A stretch of DNA of 52,836 nt from Robertmurraya kyonggiensis (GCF_005116465.1 NZ_SWBM01000011.1:1-52836), one strand, 5' to 3'. Shown: positions 19,938-29,125, numbered from the stretch's first letter. Notes: generated from the sequence alone by a model not told the origin. A program made the numbers and translations.

Positions 19938-19970
19938 AGAAAAATCAAGCGCATTTGCTTTAATTTTTCT
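19938..19970 (+). promoter_or_regulatory. Terminator-like hairpin in the glmU leader
   Basis: agaaaaat and aagc (5' side) pair with gctt and atttttct (3' side) around a 6-base loop, followed by tttttaatatttt. It lies between the promoter and the ribosome binding site (tggagga). It could be an attenuator or incidental AT-rich structure. Confidence 0.4.
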
Positions 19971-20003
19971 TTTTAATATTTTGGGTTAAATGGAGGACTG
20001 TCA

Positions 20004-21374
20004 ATGTCTAAACGTTATGCGGTCGTATTAGCCGCAGGTCAAGGGACAAGGATGAAGTCAAAGCTTTATAAGGTTTTACATCCCGTATGTGGCAAGCCAA
20101 TGGTTCAACATGTTGTTGATCAAGTTTCTAAGCTTGATATGGACCATATTGTCACAGTAATTGGCCATGGTGCAGAACTAGTGAAATCTCAATTAGGTGA
20201 TAAGTGCAGCTATGCATTACAAGCCGAACAGCTTGGAACTGCTCATGCAGTTATGCAAGCACAAGAAATGCTTGAAGGCAAAGAGGGAGTAACACTAGTT
20301 GTTTGTGGAGATACGCCTTTAATTAAAGCTGAGACAATGGAAGCACTGTTGAAACAGCATGAAGAGACAAATGCTAAAGTAACAGTCTTAACGGCTTATA
20401 CAGCTGATCCGACAGGTTACGGTCGTCTTATCAGAAATGATAAAGGATTCGTAGAAAAGATTGTTGAGCATAAGGATGCATCAGACGAAGAGCGTAAAGT
20501 TAAAGAAATAAACACAGGTACATATTGCTTTGACAATCAAGCGCTATTTGATGCTCTCAAAAATGTTTCGAATGAGAATGTCCAAGGCGAGTATTATTTG
20601 CCAGATGTGATCGAGATTCTAAAAAATCGTGGTGAAATCGTAACGGCATTCCAAACGGATGATTTTGATGAAACGCTTGGTGTAAACGATCGAGTTGCTC
20701 TTTCTCAGGCTGAAGGCACTTTAAGAAATCGAATCAATGAATTTCATATGCGTAATGGCGTAACGATTATTGATCCGAAAAATACGTATATTGATGCCGA
20801 TGTAGAAATTGGTCAAGATACGATTATTTATCCAGGGACCGTTCTTACTGGTCAAACAAAAATTGCTTCTGATTGCCAAATTGGACCGAACAGTGAGATT
20901 AAGAATTGTCATATTGGAGAAGGCACAGTCATTCGACAATCGGTTGCGCATGATAGCCAAATTGGTGCAGACGTAAATATTGGGCCTTTTGCTCATATCC
21001 GTCCGCAATCAGAAATACATGATGAAGTAAAGATCGGGAACTTTGTAGAAATTAAGAAGACTGTATTTGGTAAAGGCAGCAAAGCATCGCATTTGAGCTA
21101 TATTGGAGATGCTGAGGTTGGTCGTGATGTGAATATTGGTTGCGGCTCTATAACTGTTAATTATGATGGTAAAAATAAATTCCTAACTAAGATTGAAGAT
21201 GATGTGTTCATTGGTTGCAATTCTAATTTAGTGGCACCTGTAACCGTTGGAAAAGGGGCATACGTTGCTGCTGGTTCAACAGTCGTTGAAGATGTTCCAG
21301 GGAATGCATTAGCTATTGCAAGAGCTCGTCAGGTTAATAAGGAACAGTACGCAGAGAAAATCAAAAATAAATAA
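20004..21374 (+). CDS. glmU: Bifunctional GlmU (N-acetylglucosamine-1-P uridyltransferase / GlcN-1-P acetyltransferase)
   Basis: A 456-residue two-domain enzyme that acetylates glucosamine-1-phosphate and then transfers UMP to make UDP-GlcNAc for peptidoglycan and wall teichoic acid. The N-terminal pyrophosphorylase signature [11 protein letters not shown] is at 9-19. The C-terminal half (from about 250) is a left-handed beta helix of hexapeptide repeats ending in the acetyltransferase active-site region. Length is normal. It is followed 57 bases later by prs, the usual Bacillus pair. Confidence 0.98.
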   Translation: MSKRYAVVLAAGQGTRMKSKLYKVLHPVCGKPMVQHVVDQVSKLDMDHIVTVIGHGAELVKSQLGDKCSYALQAEQLGTAHAVMQAQEMLEGKEGVTLVVCGDTPLIKAETMEALLKQHEETNAKVTVLTAYTADPTGYGRLIRNDKGFVEKIVEHKDASDEERKVKEINTGTYCFDNQALFDALKNVSNENVQGEYYLPDVIEILKNRGEIVTAFQTDDFDETLGVNDRVALSQAEGTLRNRINEFHMRNGVTIIDPKNTYIDADVEIGQDTIIYPGTVLTGQTKIASDCQIGPNSEIKNCHIGEGTVIRQSVAHDSQIGADVNIGPFAHIRPQSEIHDEVKIGNFVEIKKTVFGKGSKASHLSYIGDAEVGRDVNIGCGSITVNYDGKNKFLTKIEDDVFIGCNSNLVAPVTVGKGAYVAAGSTVVEDVPGNALAIARARQVNKEQYAEKIKNK

Positions 21375-21431
21375 GAGGCTCTTTTCTTTTAGAAGATAGC
21401 CAAAATAAAAGAAAGCAATTGGAGGTTCATC

Positions 21432-22388
21432 ATGTCAAACCAGTATTTAGATCCGAATTTAAAGGTGTTTACGTTAAATTCAAATCCGGAGCTTGCAAAA
21501 GAAATCGCAAAGGTGATCGGGGTAGAATTAGGTAAGTGTTCTGTTCAACGTTTTAGTGATGGAGAAATTCAAATCAACATCGAAGAAAGTATTCGTGGTT
21601 GTGATGTGTTCATTATCCAATCAACAAGTTCTCCAGTGAATGAGCATTTAATGGAATTACTTATTATGATTGATGCTTTAAAACGAGCTTCTGCGAAAAC
21701 AATTAATATTGTTATGCCATACTACGGCTATGCACGACAAGATCGTAAAGCCCGTGCTCGTGAACCAATTACTGCAAAGCTTACGGCGAATTTACTTGAG
21801 GTTGCTGGAGCAACTCGTGTTATTACACTTGATTTACACGCTCCGCAAATCCAAGGTTTCTTCGATATCCCTACGGATCATTTAATGGGCGTTCCGATTT
21901 TATCTGAGTATTTCAAGAGTAAAGAGTTTGACAGAGATATTGTCATCGTCTCTCCTGACCATGGTGGTGTAACTCGTGCTCGTAAGATGTCAGAACGTTT
22001 AAAAGCTCCAATTGCTATTATTGACAAACGTAGACCTAAGCCAAATGTGGCTGAAGTGATGAACATTGTCGGAAACATTGAAGGCAAGGTTGCTATTTTG
22101 ATTGATGATATCATTGATACGGCAGGTACGATCACTCTTGCTGCCAATGCGTTAATCGAAAACGGTGCTGTGGAAGTTTATGCGTGCTGTACACACCCTG
22201 TATTGTCAGGTCCTGCGATTGAACGAATTGAAAACTCTAAGATTAAAGAGTTGGTTGTGACAAACTCCATTAGACTTTCGGAAGAAAAATTATCCGGAAA
22301 GATTAAGCAGCTATCTGTTGCTGCATTAATCGGTGAAGCGATTATTCGCGTTCACGAAGACCAGTCTGTAAGTACATTATTTGATTGA
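21432..22388 (+). CDS. prs: Ribose-phosphate pyrophosphokinase
   Basis: A 318-residue PRPP synthetase that transfers pyrophosphate from ATP to ribose-5-phosphate and so feeds purine, pyrimidine, histidine and NAD synthesis. Conserved blocks: [34 protein letters not shown] and the PRPP loop DDIIDTAGT at 225-233. It is linked in operon to glmU, and both draw on nucleotide pools. Its product is also the PurR effector. Confidence 0.98.
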   Translation: MSNQYLDPNLKVFTLNSNPELAKEIAKVIGVELGKCSVQRFSDGEIQINIEESIRGCDVFIIQSTSSPVNEHLMELLIMIDALKRASAKTINIVMPYYGYARQDRKARAREPITAKLTANLLEVAGATRVITLDLHAPQIQGFFDIPTDHLMGVPILSEYFKSKEFDRDIVIVSPDHGGVTRARKMSERLKAPIAIIDKRRPKPNVAEVMNIVGNIEGKVAILIDDIIDTAGTITLAANALIENGAVEVYACCTHPVLSGPAIERIENSKIKELVVTNSIRLSEEKLSGKIKQLSVAALIGEAIIRVHEDQSVSTLFD

Positions 22389-22402
22389 TTTCTATAAAAA
22401 AC

Positions 22403-22431
22403 AAGGGCTTGCTTTTAATGAGCAAGCCTTT
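22403..22431 (+). terminator. Hairpin terminator after prs
   Basis: Eleven-bp stem aagggcttgct / agcaagccttt (one G-T) with a 7-base loop. Its U-tract is only three Ts. Confidence 0.75.
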
Positions 22432-22450
22432 GCTTGATCAAAAAATAAAT

Positions 22451-22476
22451 GTTTATTCCTTACTTCTTTTGGGCAT
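22451..22476 (+). promoter_or_regulatory. SigB (general stress) promoter of ctc
   Basis: gtttat, 14 bases, gggcat, close to the SigB consensus GTTTAA-N12-14-GGGTAT, and located as the known SigB promoter of B. subtilis ctc. Confidence 0.75.
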
Positions 22477-22489
22477 TTTTTATAAAGGA

Positions 22490-22524
22490 GAGTCTATTTC
22501 GAAAAGTTCTTTTCGAAAAGACTC
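22490..22524 (+). promoter_or_regulatory. Sixteen-bp hairpin at the 5' end of the ctc mRNA
   Basis: Bases 22490-22506 pair with 22509-22524 with one bulged A and a 2-base loop. It starts within about 10 bases of the expected SigB transcription start and ends 19 bases before the ribosome binding site. It may stabilise the mRNA or slow elongation. No T-run follows, so it is not a terminator. Confidence 0.65.
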
Positions 22525-22559
22525 AAGAGGTTATGCACCAATAGGAAGGGGATCATACG

Positions 22560-23201
22560 ATGAGTTCAGCTTTACGAGCTGTTGAGAGAATGGAATTTCG
22601 AAATTCTGCATTAACGAAGATTCGACAGGAAGGGAATATCCCGGCCGTTGTGTATGGAAACAAAATCGAAAGTACCTCTGTTTACATAAATGGAGCAGAC
22701 TTTTTGAAAACCATGCGCGAAGTTGGTAGAAATGGCGTCTTTCCATTAAACTTAAATGGGAAGCAAGTGAATGTCATCTTAACCGATTATCAATCTGACC
22801 CGATCAAGCGTGAAATCGTTCATGCAGATTTACTTGCAGTCGATATGTCGAAGGAAATTCATGCTGATGTACGAATTACCTTAATCGGTGAAGCAGAGGG
22901 AGTAAAAGATGGCGGTGTCATGCAACAGGCGCTCCATGAAGTATCTGTGACTGCCACACCATCAAATATCCCGCAGGCGATTGAGGTTGATGTTACCCAG
23001 CTACAAGTCGGTGAAACGATTACGGTTGGAGATATTACAAGTGAGCAAGGTTATACAATAAATACTGAGGCAGAGCAAACAATCGTCTCGATTCTACCGC
23101 CAAAAGTAGAAGAGGAAATTGATTCTGGGGAGCAGCAAGAAGAAGGTGCTCCGGATAATGAAGAAGGCAGAGAAACAGAACCGGAATCAACAGACGAATA
23201 A
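22560..23201 (+). CDS. ctc: General stress protein Ctc, ribosomal protein L25 family
   Basis: A 213-residue 5S-rRNA-binding protein of the long (TL5/CTC) L25 type. The N-terminal beta-barrel binds 5S rRNA (about 1-95, with RQEGNIPAVVYGNKIES) and is followed by a C-terminal domain and an acidic tail. In B. subtilis Ctc associates with ribosomes under stress and is under SigB. Start ATG 22560 follows gaagggga. The upstream SigB promoter supports stress induction here too. Confidence 0.95.
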   Translation: MSSALRAVERMEFRNSALTKIRQEGNIPAVVYGNKIESTSVYINGADFLKTMREVGRNGVFPLNLNGKQVNVILTDYQSDPIKREIVHADLLAVDMSKEIHADVRITLIGEAEGVKDGGVMQQALHEVSVTATPSNIPQAIEVDVTQLQVGETITVGDITSEQGYTINTEAEQTIVSILPPKVEEEIDSGEQQEEGAPDNEEGRETEPESTDE

Positions 23202-23221
23202 TCAGCTACATGCATAGATGA

Positions 23222-23246
23222 GGGACTGACTGTATAGGTCAGCCCC
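23222..23246 (+). terminator. Hairpin after ctc
   Basis: Nine-bp stem gggactgac / gtcagcccc with one A-C mismatch and a 7-base loop. No good T-run follows. Confidence 0.55.
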
Positions 23247-23383
23247 TTCCTGTATAGATATCGTCTCTTTTCTTTACATATGCTTTTTTTGCGTAGCTTG
23301 ATTATAATTTAGATAGGACAAGTTTTGATTGAGATTAGGTTGATTCAACAAAGGATAAGAAAAGAGCGAATAAGGGTGAGATT

Positions 23384-23944
23384 ATGAAATTGATCGTGGG
23401 GTTAGGGAATCCAGGGAAACAATATGAAAAAACAAGGCATAATATAGGATTTGAAGTCATTGATTATTTATCAGAGCAACTGCAAATTCCACTCGACCAG
23501 GCGAAGCACAAGGGTGTATACGGTGTGGGGAATGTCCGAGGAGAAAAAGTCTTCTTGTTGAAACCTTTAACCTATATGAATTTATCTGGTGAATCAGTAC
23601 GTCCACTTATGGACTATTATCAAATAGATCTTGAAGATTTAATTGTCATTTATGATGATCTTGATCTCCCAGTCGGAAGGATTCGTTTGCGACAAAAAGG
23701 GAGTGCGGGTGGCCACAACGGCATGAAATCTATTATTGCTCATGTGGGTAGTCAAGAATTTAATAGAATACGAGTTGGCATCAATCGACCTTCAAACGGT
23801 CAGCCTATCGTGGACTACGTGTTAGGTCGATTTTCCAAAGAAGAACAGTCTTTAATCGAAGAGGTTGTGAAAAAGTGCTCGGAAGCTTGTGATGCAATTC
23901 TAGAGAAACCATTTTTACAAGTGATGAACGAATATAATCAGTAA
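23384..23944 (+). CDS. pth: Peptidyl-tRNA hydrolase
   Basis: A 186-residue hydrolase that releases tRNA from peptidyl-tRNAs dropped by ribosomes; it is essential. It is also known as spoVC because some alleles block spore coat formation. Visible motifs: [20 protein letters not shown] (6-25) with the catalytic His19 region, the [14 protein letters not shown] block, and [24 protein letters not shown]. It begins ATG 23384 behind gggtgag. A 326-base spacer separates it from fin. Confidence 0.97.
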   Translation: MKLIVGLGNPGKQYEKTRHNIGFEVIDYLSEQLQIPLDQAKHKGVYGVGNVRGEKVFLLKPLTYMNLSGESVRPLMDYYQIDLEDLIVIYDDLDLPVGRIRLRQKGSAGGHNGMKSIIAHVGSQEFNRIRVGINRPSNGQPIVDYVLGRFSKEEQSLIEEVVKKCSEACDAILEKPFLQVMNEYNQ

Positions 23945-24206
23945 GGCAAAATTGCAATTGATTCATAGAATAAGGCTCTTTTCTCAAACTTTGTTGCCTT
24001 TGGAGCAAAAAACTATGAATTTATCTTTGTTTTCAATGATAACTGGTCGTGAAACAATGAGAAAAGAACATGCTAACTAGGTACGATGTACCAAATGACT
24101 ATTTCTACGTTAAAATTGGCCGCTGGCCAACGGAAGTAGGATTTTAACAACAGGTTTTTTTCGATAGAAAAAAACGATCATTACGAATACAGCATAGAAT
24201 AAATAT
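23945..24206 (+). other. pth-fin spacer with serial inverted repeats
   Basis: No gene is seen. Three perfect inverted repeats occur in a row: ggtac-gat-gtacc (24080-24092), ttggcc-gct-ggccaa (24116-24130, nested in gttaaaat...attttaac, 24109-24148) and gttttttt-6-aaaaaaac (24154-24175). Their role is unknown. Confidence 0.6.
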
Positions 24207-24236
24207 GAATAAAGCCCCTTTTAAACGGTCAATAAT
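24207..24236 (+). promoter_or_regulatory. SigF promoter of fin
   Basis: -35 gaata (24207-24211), 15 bases, -10 ggtcaataat (24227-24236), against the SigF consensus GYATA-N15-GGnnAnAHTR (mismatches at the second base of the -35 and the last base of the -10). B. subtilis fin is transcribed by SigF. Transcription should begin near 24243. Confidence 0.6.
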
Positions 24237-24268
24237 AATAGCAAAGAGTCGTTTAGAAGGAGGGCTTT
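24211..24268 (+). promoter_or_regulatory. Hairpin covering the fin ribosome binding site
   Basis: Bases 24211-24227 pair continuously with 24250-24268 (17 pairs, one G-U, two bulged bases at 24260-24261) around a 22-base loop. The 3' arm contains the entire Shine-Dalgarno gaaggaggg. The 5' arm overlaps the SigF promoter, so it is present only in transcripts that enter from upstream. Confidence 0.75.
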
Positions 24269-24270
24269 GA

Positions 24271-24501
24271 ATGGCCTTAAAATACCATTGCCGCCACTGT
24301 GGAGTTCATATAGGTACAATTGATAATTTATCTGTGGATACGGAAAAGTTGGGCTTGCACAAACTGACAGATGAAGAACGGATGGATATGGTCTCCTATG
24401 ATTTAACGGGAGATATAAACATTACAGCCATTTGTGAAGACTGTCAGGAATCGCTCGAACGGAATCCAGCCTATTATCAAAATGATTACCTGATTCACTA
24501 G
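24271..24501 (+). CDS. fin: Anti-sigma-F factor Fin (YabK)
   Basis: A 76-residue zinc protein with two CxxC knuckles (Cys7/10 in HCRHC and Cys55/58 in CEDC). It matches B. subtilis Fin, which binds core RNA polymerase and antagonises SigF to allow the change to SigG in the forespore. A strong ribosome binding site (aggaggg) lies 7 bases before ATG 24271 but is buried in a hairpin on read-through RNA. It sits between pth and mfd, as in B. subtilis. Confidence 0.93.
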   Translation: MALKYHCRHCGVHIGTIDNLSVDTEKLGLHKLTDEERMDMVSYDLTGDINITAICEDCQESLERNPAYYQNDYLIH

Positions 24502-24586
24502 AAACAAGCTTTGGACGATATTCCAAAGCATTTTTCTGTTTGGAACTGATGAATTTTTTGCCATTGGAAAAGGGAGGAGGAGTCTT

Positions 24587-27500
24587 GTGTTCGGTCTGAA
24601 ACAGCTTTTTATCGGGCAGGATGACACCCGTTCAGTTATAGCAGGAATTGAAGGCGACCTTAAAGAACAATTGGTCGCTGGATTGTCTGGTTCTGCTAGA
24701 ACGGTATTTTTAGCATCCGTATACAACGAAACAAAAAAGCCATTATTAATTGTTACTTATAATCTTTTACAGGCTCAAAAGCTGTATGATGACCTCATTC
24801 AGCTTATTTCCGAGCAGGAAGTGTTTTTATACCCTGCGAACGAATTGATAGCTGCCGAAATGAGTGTCGCAAGCCCTGAATTAAAAGCACAGCGTATTGA
24901 TGTTTTAAATCATTGGAGTAGAAATAATAAGGGAATCATCGTGGTTCCGATTTCGGGATTAAGAAAAGTGATCCCACCAAAGGCTCTTTGGAAAGAACAA
25001 CAATTAAAATTAGCGGTTGGGGAAGATATCGATGTTGAACGTCAGCTCCTAAGATTTGTTGAAATGGGTTATGCAAGAGCGGAAATGGTTTCTTCACCAG
25101 GGGAATTCAGCGTTCGTGGAGGGATTATTGATATTTATCCGCTAACGGAATCGGATCCGATACGAATCGAATTATTTGATACTGAAATTGAATCGATTCG
25201 CTCGTTTTCTCTGGAAGACCAGCGTTCGCGTAATAAAATGAAGGACATTTTAATTGGTCCGGCAACAGAAACACTTTTTCAGGCGGAGCATTACGAGAAA
25301 GTAGCAGCCAAGCTTGAGGAAGGCTTGGGGAAAAGTTTGAAAAAGATCAAAGATGAAAAGGCAAAACAGCTCCTAGCGCAAAACATTAGTTATGAAATTG
25401 AACAATTAAAGAATCTGCAAAAACCAGAGCAGGTCTTCAAATATCTATCATTTGCCTATGAAGAATCTAATAGTCTAGTTGACTACTTACCAGAGAATGC
25501 GCTGATTTTTGTCGATGAAATTAGTAGAGTTCAGGAAATGAACGATTCCTTAGAAAAAGAGGAAGCCGAATGGTATACGAGCCTCTTAGGGGAAGGCAAA
25601 ATGATTCACGATGTGGTGATTAGTCATCAAATTCAGCGAATGGTTCAAAAGGCAAGACGAAGCATGGTCTATATGTCTTTATTCTTAAGACATGTTCCAG
25701 GCACAAATCCGCAAAATATTATTAATATTTCCTGCAAGCAAATGCAAAATTTCCACGGTCAAATGCATGTGTTAAAAACGGAAATTGATCGATTGAAAAA
25801 AGGGAAGTATGCTATTCTTTTTCTTGGAGCAGATAGTAAACGCGTAGATAAGCTTGAAAGTGTACTAGAAGATTACGGAGTGGAATCGACCATTATTCAA
25901 GGGCATCAGGATCTAATGCCTGGAAAAGTTCAAATCATGGAAGGGGATCTCCAAACAGGATTTGAGCTTCCGATTCAAAAAATTGCTGTGATTACGGAAG
26001 AAGAGCTTTTCAACAAAAAGCCCAAAAAGGCTCGTCGTAGTCAAAAGCTTTCCAATGCTGAACGAATCAAGAGCTATTCGGAGCTAAAAGTAGGCGACTA
26101 TGTTGTTCACGTCAATCACGGGATCGGTAAATACTTAGGAATTGAGACATTACAAATCAATGGGATTCATAAGGATTATTTGCATATTCGTTATCAAGGT
26201 AGTGACAAGCTCTATGTTCCAGTAGAGCAAATTGATCTTGTACAAAAATATGTGGCCTCTGAAGGCAAAGAGCCGAAGGTATATAAGCTAGGCGGAAATG
26301 ATTGGAAGAAGGTTAAGAAAAAGGTTCAATCTTCTGTTGAGGATATTGCTGATGATTTAATCAAGCTCTATGCAGAACGTGAGGCTACAAAGGGTTATGC
26401 GTTCTCGCCAGATGGAGAAATGCAAAGAGAATTCGAATCTTCCTTCCCATATCAAGAAACAGAGGATCAGATTCGCTCTATTATCGAGATTAAAAAGGAT
26501 ATGGAAAGAGAACGTCCGATGGACCGTCTGCTTTGTGGTGACGTAGGTTACGGGAAAACAGAGGTGGCGATTCGTGCTGCTTTCAAAGCAATTGCGGATG
26601 GAAAACAAGTTGCGATTCTCGTCCCAACGACGATTTTAGCGCAGCAACATTACGAAACGATGCGAGAGAGATTTCAGGATTACCCGATCAATATTGGGCT
26701 TTTAAGCCGATTCAGAACGAAGAAGCAGCAAACTGAAACAATTAATGGTTTGAAAAATGGGACTGTCGATGTTGTTGTGGGTACCCATCGAATACTGTCA
26801 AAAGATATTGTCTATCGCGATTTAGGTTTGCTTGTCATTGATGAAGAGCAACGATTTGGCGTAACCCATAAAGAGAAAATTAAGCAGTTAAAAACAAATG
26901 TAGATGTTTTAACTTTGACAGCTACTCCGATTCCAAGAACACTGCATATGTCGATGCTAGGAGTACGTGATTTATCTGTTATCGAAACGCCACCTGAAAA
27001 TCGTTTCCCTGTTCAAACCTATGTGATGGAGTACAATGGTGGATTGGTACGCGAGGCCATTGAACGCGAGTTAGCTCGTAATGGCCAAGTCTACTTCCTT
27101 TATAACAGGGTTGAAGATATTGAGCGCAAAGCAGAAGAGATTTCGATGCTCGTACCAGATGCACGTGTGACGTATGCACATGGGAAAATGAGTGAAAATG
27201 AGCTCGAGTCTGTTATGCTAGGCTTTCTCTCGGGTGAATTTGATGTTCTTGTGAGCACGACGATTATTGAAACAGGGGTCGATATTCCGAATGTGAATAC
27301 ACTCATCGTATTTGATGCAGACCGCATGGGATTATCACAGCTGTATCAGCTACGCGGTCGAGTCGGCCGTTCTAATCGTGTTGCCTATGCTTATTTTACG
27401 TATCGAAAAGATAAGGTTTTGACAGAGGTCGCAGAAAAAAGACTTCAGGCGATTAAAGAATTCACCGAGCTTGGATCTGGTTTCAAAATCGCTATGCGTG

Positions 27501-28126
27501 ACTTATCTATTCGAGGAGCGGGAAATATTCTCGGTGCACAGCAGCACGGATTTATTGACTCTGTTGGATTCGATTTATACTCTCAAATGCTAAAAGAAGC
27601 GATTGAAGAGCGTAAAGGCGAATTTGAGAAAATTGAACAAAAAAGTAGTGTAGAAATTGACGTCGAGATTGATGCTTACATTCCAGATGCTTATATCTCT
27701 GATGGACACCAAAAAATTGAAATGTACAAACGATTCCGAGCAGCAACATCTATAGAAGAAATAGAAGAACTGCAGGAAGAGATTGTGGATCGCTTTGGTG
27801 AGTATCCGGAAGAGGTTTCGTATTTATTCCAAATTGCTGAAATCAAAGCACATGCCTTAATGGTGGGTGTAGAATCTATGAAGCAGGTAAAGAATGAAGT
27901 CACGATCCTTTTATCAGAAGAAGAAAGTGCAAGAATAAATGGACAAAAGATATTCGAAATCAGTAATGAGTATCGCAGAATGGTCGGTTTAGGGATGGAA
28001 GGGAATCGTCTCAAAATCGTTCTGCACATTAAGGGCGTAGAAGTGGCCCATTGGCTTCAAGCTGCTTTCAAAATGGTCCAAGGCCTCCAAGAAGCAAAAA
28101 GAGATGAGGAAAAGACAGTATCTTAA
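24587..28126 (+). CDS. mfd: Transcription-repair coupling factor
   Basis: A 1179-residue ATP-dependent translocase that removes RNA polymerase stalled at DNA lesions and recruits UvrA. Order: N-terminal UvrB-like domains (about 1-350), RNA-polymerase-interaction domain (about 490-565, KVGDYVVHVNHGIGKYLGIE), RecG-like helicase motor with Walker A GDVGYGKT (651-658) and Walker B DEEQ (752-755), QLRGRVGRS, and a C-terminal TRCF domain. Start GTG 24587 follows gaggagg. Length is as in B. subtilis (1177). Confidence 0.98.
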   Translation: MFGLKQLFIGQDDTRSVIAGIEGDLKEQLVAGLSGSARTVFLASVYNETKKPLLIVTYNLLQAQKLYDDLIQLISEQEVFLYPANELIAAEMSVASPELKAQRIDVLNHWSRNNKGIIVVPISGLRKVIPPKALWKEQQLKLAVGEDIDVERQLLRFVEMGYARAEMVSSPGEFSVRGGIIDIYPLTESDPIRIELFDTEIESIRSFSLEDQRSRNKMKDILIGPATETLFQAEHYEKVAAKLEEGLGKSLKKIKDEKAKQLLAQNISYEIEQLKNLQKPEQVFKYLSFAYEESNSLVDYLPENALIFVDEISRVQEMNDSLEKEEAEWYTSLLGEGKMIHDVVISHQIQRMVQKARRSMVYMSLFLRHVPGTNPQNIINISCKQMQNFHGQMHVLKTEIDRLKKGKYAILFLGADSKRVDKLESVLEDYGVESTIIQGHQDLMPGKVQIMEGDLQTGFELPIQKIAVITEEELFNKKPKKARRSQKLSNAERIKSYSELKVGDYVVHVNHGIGKYLGIETLQINGIHKDYLHIRYQGSDKLYVPVEQIDLVQKYVASEGKEPKVYKLGGNDWKKVKKKVQSSVEDIADDLIKLYAEREATKGYAFSPDGEMQREFESSFPYQETEDQIRSIIEIKKDMERERPMDRLLCGDVGYGKTEVAIRAAFKAIADGKQVAILVPTTILAQQHYETMRERFQDYPINIGLLSRFRTKKQQTETINGLKNGTVDVVVGTHRILSKDIVYRDLGLLVIDEEQRFGVTHKEKIKQLKTNVDVLTLTATPIPRTLHMSMLGVRDLSVIETPPENRFPVQTYVMEYNGGLVREAIERELARNGQVYFLYNRVEDIERKAEEISMLVPDARVTYAHGKMSENELESVMLGFLSGEFDVLVSTTIIETGVDIPNVNTLIVFDADRMGLSQLYQLRGRVGRSNRVAYAYFTYRKDKVLTEVAEKRLQAIKEFTELGSGFKIAMRDLSIRGAGNILGAQQHGFIDSVGFDLYSQMLKEAIEERKGEFEKIEQKSSVEIDVEIDAYIPDAYISDGHQKIEMYKRFRAATSIEEIEELQEEIVDRFGEYPEEVSYLFQIAEIKAHALMVGVESMKQVKNEVTILLSEEESARINGQKIFEISNEYRRMVGLGMEGNRLKIVLHIKGVEVAHWLQAAFKMVQGLQEAKRDEEKTVS

Positions 28127-28260
28127 TATGGGTGAACTTTTTATACGAAATAGGTCATATAGGACGTTTCATTTCGTAATGAGAAGGGAATTAAAGTAGA
28201 ACACTGGAATCATTTTACTCTGATGGAACATTTACCATATAGGAGAAAAATTTTTGTTTG

Positions 28261-28290
28261 TGTATAGAACTTTCCATATGAAAGATACTA
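28261..28290 (+). promoter_or_regulatory. SigG promoter of spoVT
   Basis: tgtata, 17 bases, gatacta against the SigG consensus TGnATA-N17-CATACTA (one mismatch in the -10). B. subtilis spoVT is SigG-dependent. A 5' leader of about 75 bases contains an imperfect hairpin at 28301-28334 (tgaca/tgtca and tttca/tgaaa arms). Confidence 0.75.
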
Positions 28291-28372
28291 AGTTCAAACA
28301 TGACAAGATTTCACATCAGTTGAAATTCATGTCAGTCTTTTAAATCATCAGATGAAAGTGAGGCAACGTTGG

Positions 28373-28909
28373 ATGAAAGCAACTGGTATTGTTCGTCGAA
28401 TCGATGATTTGGGTCGTGTCGTTATTCCGAAGGAAATTCGCAGAACCCTTCGCATTCGTGAAGGGGACCCGCTAGAAATATTCGTGGACCGCGATGGTGA
28501 AGTCATTCTAAAGAAATATTCTCCCATCAGTGAGTTAAGCGATTTTGCTAAAGAGTATGCTGAAGCTTTATTTGATAGCTTGGGAAATCCAGTATTAATA
28601 TGTGACAGAGATACCTATATTGCTGTAGCAGGTGGATCGAAGAAGGATTATTTGAATAAGAACATCAGTGGAACTATAGAAAAAACGATGGAAGATCGCA
28701 ACTCAGTTTTGAAAACGGAACAAGGTGGACTGTCGTTAGTAGATGGAAATGAAGAAACGATTTCTTCCTATGTAGTCGGTCCGATTATTGCCAACGGGGA
28801 TCCAATCGGGTCAGTCATTATATTCACAAAAGAGGGTTCGCTTGGAGAAGTCGAACAAAAAGCCGTCGAAACCGCAGCAGGATTCCTAGCGAGACAGATG
28901 GAATCTTAG
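28373..28909 (+). CDS. spoVT: Stage V sporulation regulator SpoVT
   Basis: A 178-residue AbrB-like regulator of SigG-dependent genes in the forespore. Residues 1-50 form the swapped-hairpin DNA-binding domain (MKATGIVRRIDDLGRVVIPK). Residues 55-178 form a GAF-like domain. Length equals B. subtilis SpoVT. Start ATG 28373 is preceded by gtgagg; the frame from 28352 adds seven atypical residues. The stop codon abuts an interspersed repeat. Confidence 0.97.
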   Translation: MKATGIVRRIDDLGRVVIPKEIRRTLRIREGDPLEIFVDRDGEVILKKYSPISELSDFAKEYAEALFDSLGNPVLICDRDTYIAVAGGSKKDYLNKNISGTIEKTMEDRNSVLKTEQGGLSLVDGNEETISSYVVGPIIANGDPIGSVIIFTKEGSLGEVEQKAVETAAGFLARQMES

Positions 28910-29024
28910 ATAGAAAAGCGGAGAGCGCTTGCCCATCGGCGACAAGCATAAGGCGAGCTGGCTAGCAGCGCTGGACAGATTGACTGTAGAGCCGATAGCG
29001 CTCGGAGCTAGACAGATAGAAAAG
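28908..29024. repeat. Interspersed repeat, copy 2, with direct repeat ends
   Basis: The stretch between two exact 11-base direct repeats (agatagaaaag at 28908-28918 and 29014-29024) is GC-richer than its surroundings and contains gcgcttgccca, cgacaagc, gctagcagcgctgg and gcgctcggagcta. It shares blocks, inverted, with 10369-10517. It starts at the last bases of the spoVT stop codon. Confidence 0.6.
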
Positions 29025-29056
29025 TGGACCTCATAGTATTTGAATTCATATCCTCA

Positions 29057-29084
29057 AAAAAGGTAGCTTACCCGCTGCCTTTTT
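29057..29084 (+). terminator. Intrinsic terminator upstream of yabM
   Basis: Eleven-bp stem aaaaaggtagc / gctgccttttt (one T-G) with a 6-base loop. It probably ends the spoVT transcript. Confidence 0.85.
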
Positions 29085-29125
29085 CTTATGCCTTCTTCTT
29101 AAGGAAGGTTCAGGAAACCTTCTTA

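Noticed and set aside
22385-22585. Plus-strand ORF of 66 codons between prs and ctc
   Set aside because: It runs through the prs terminator, the SigB promoter and the ctc leader hairpin.
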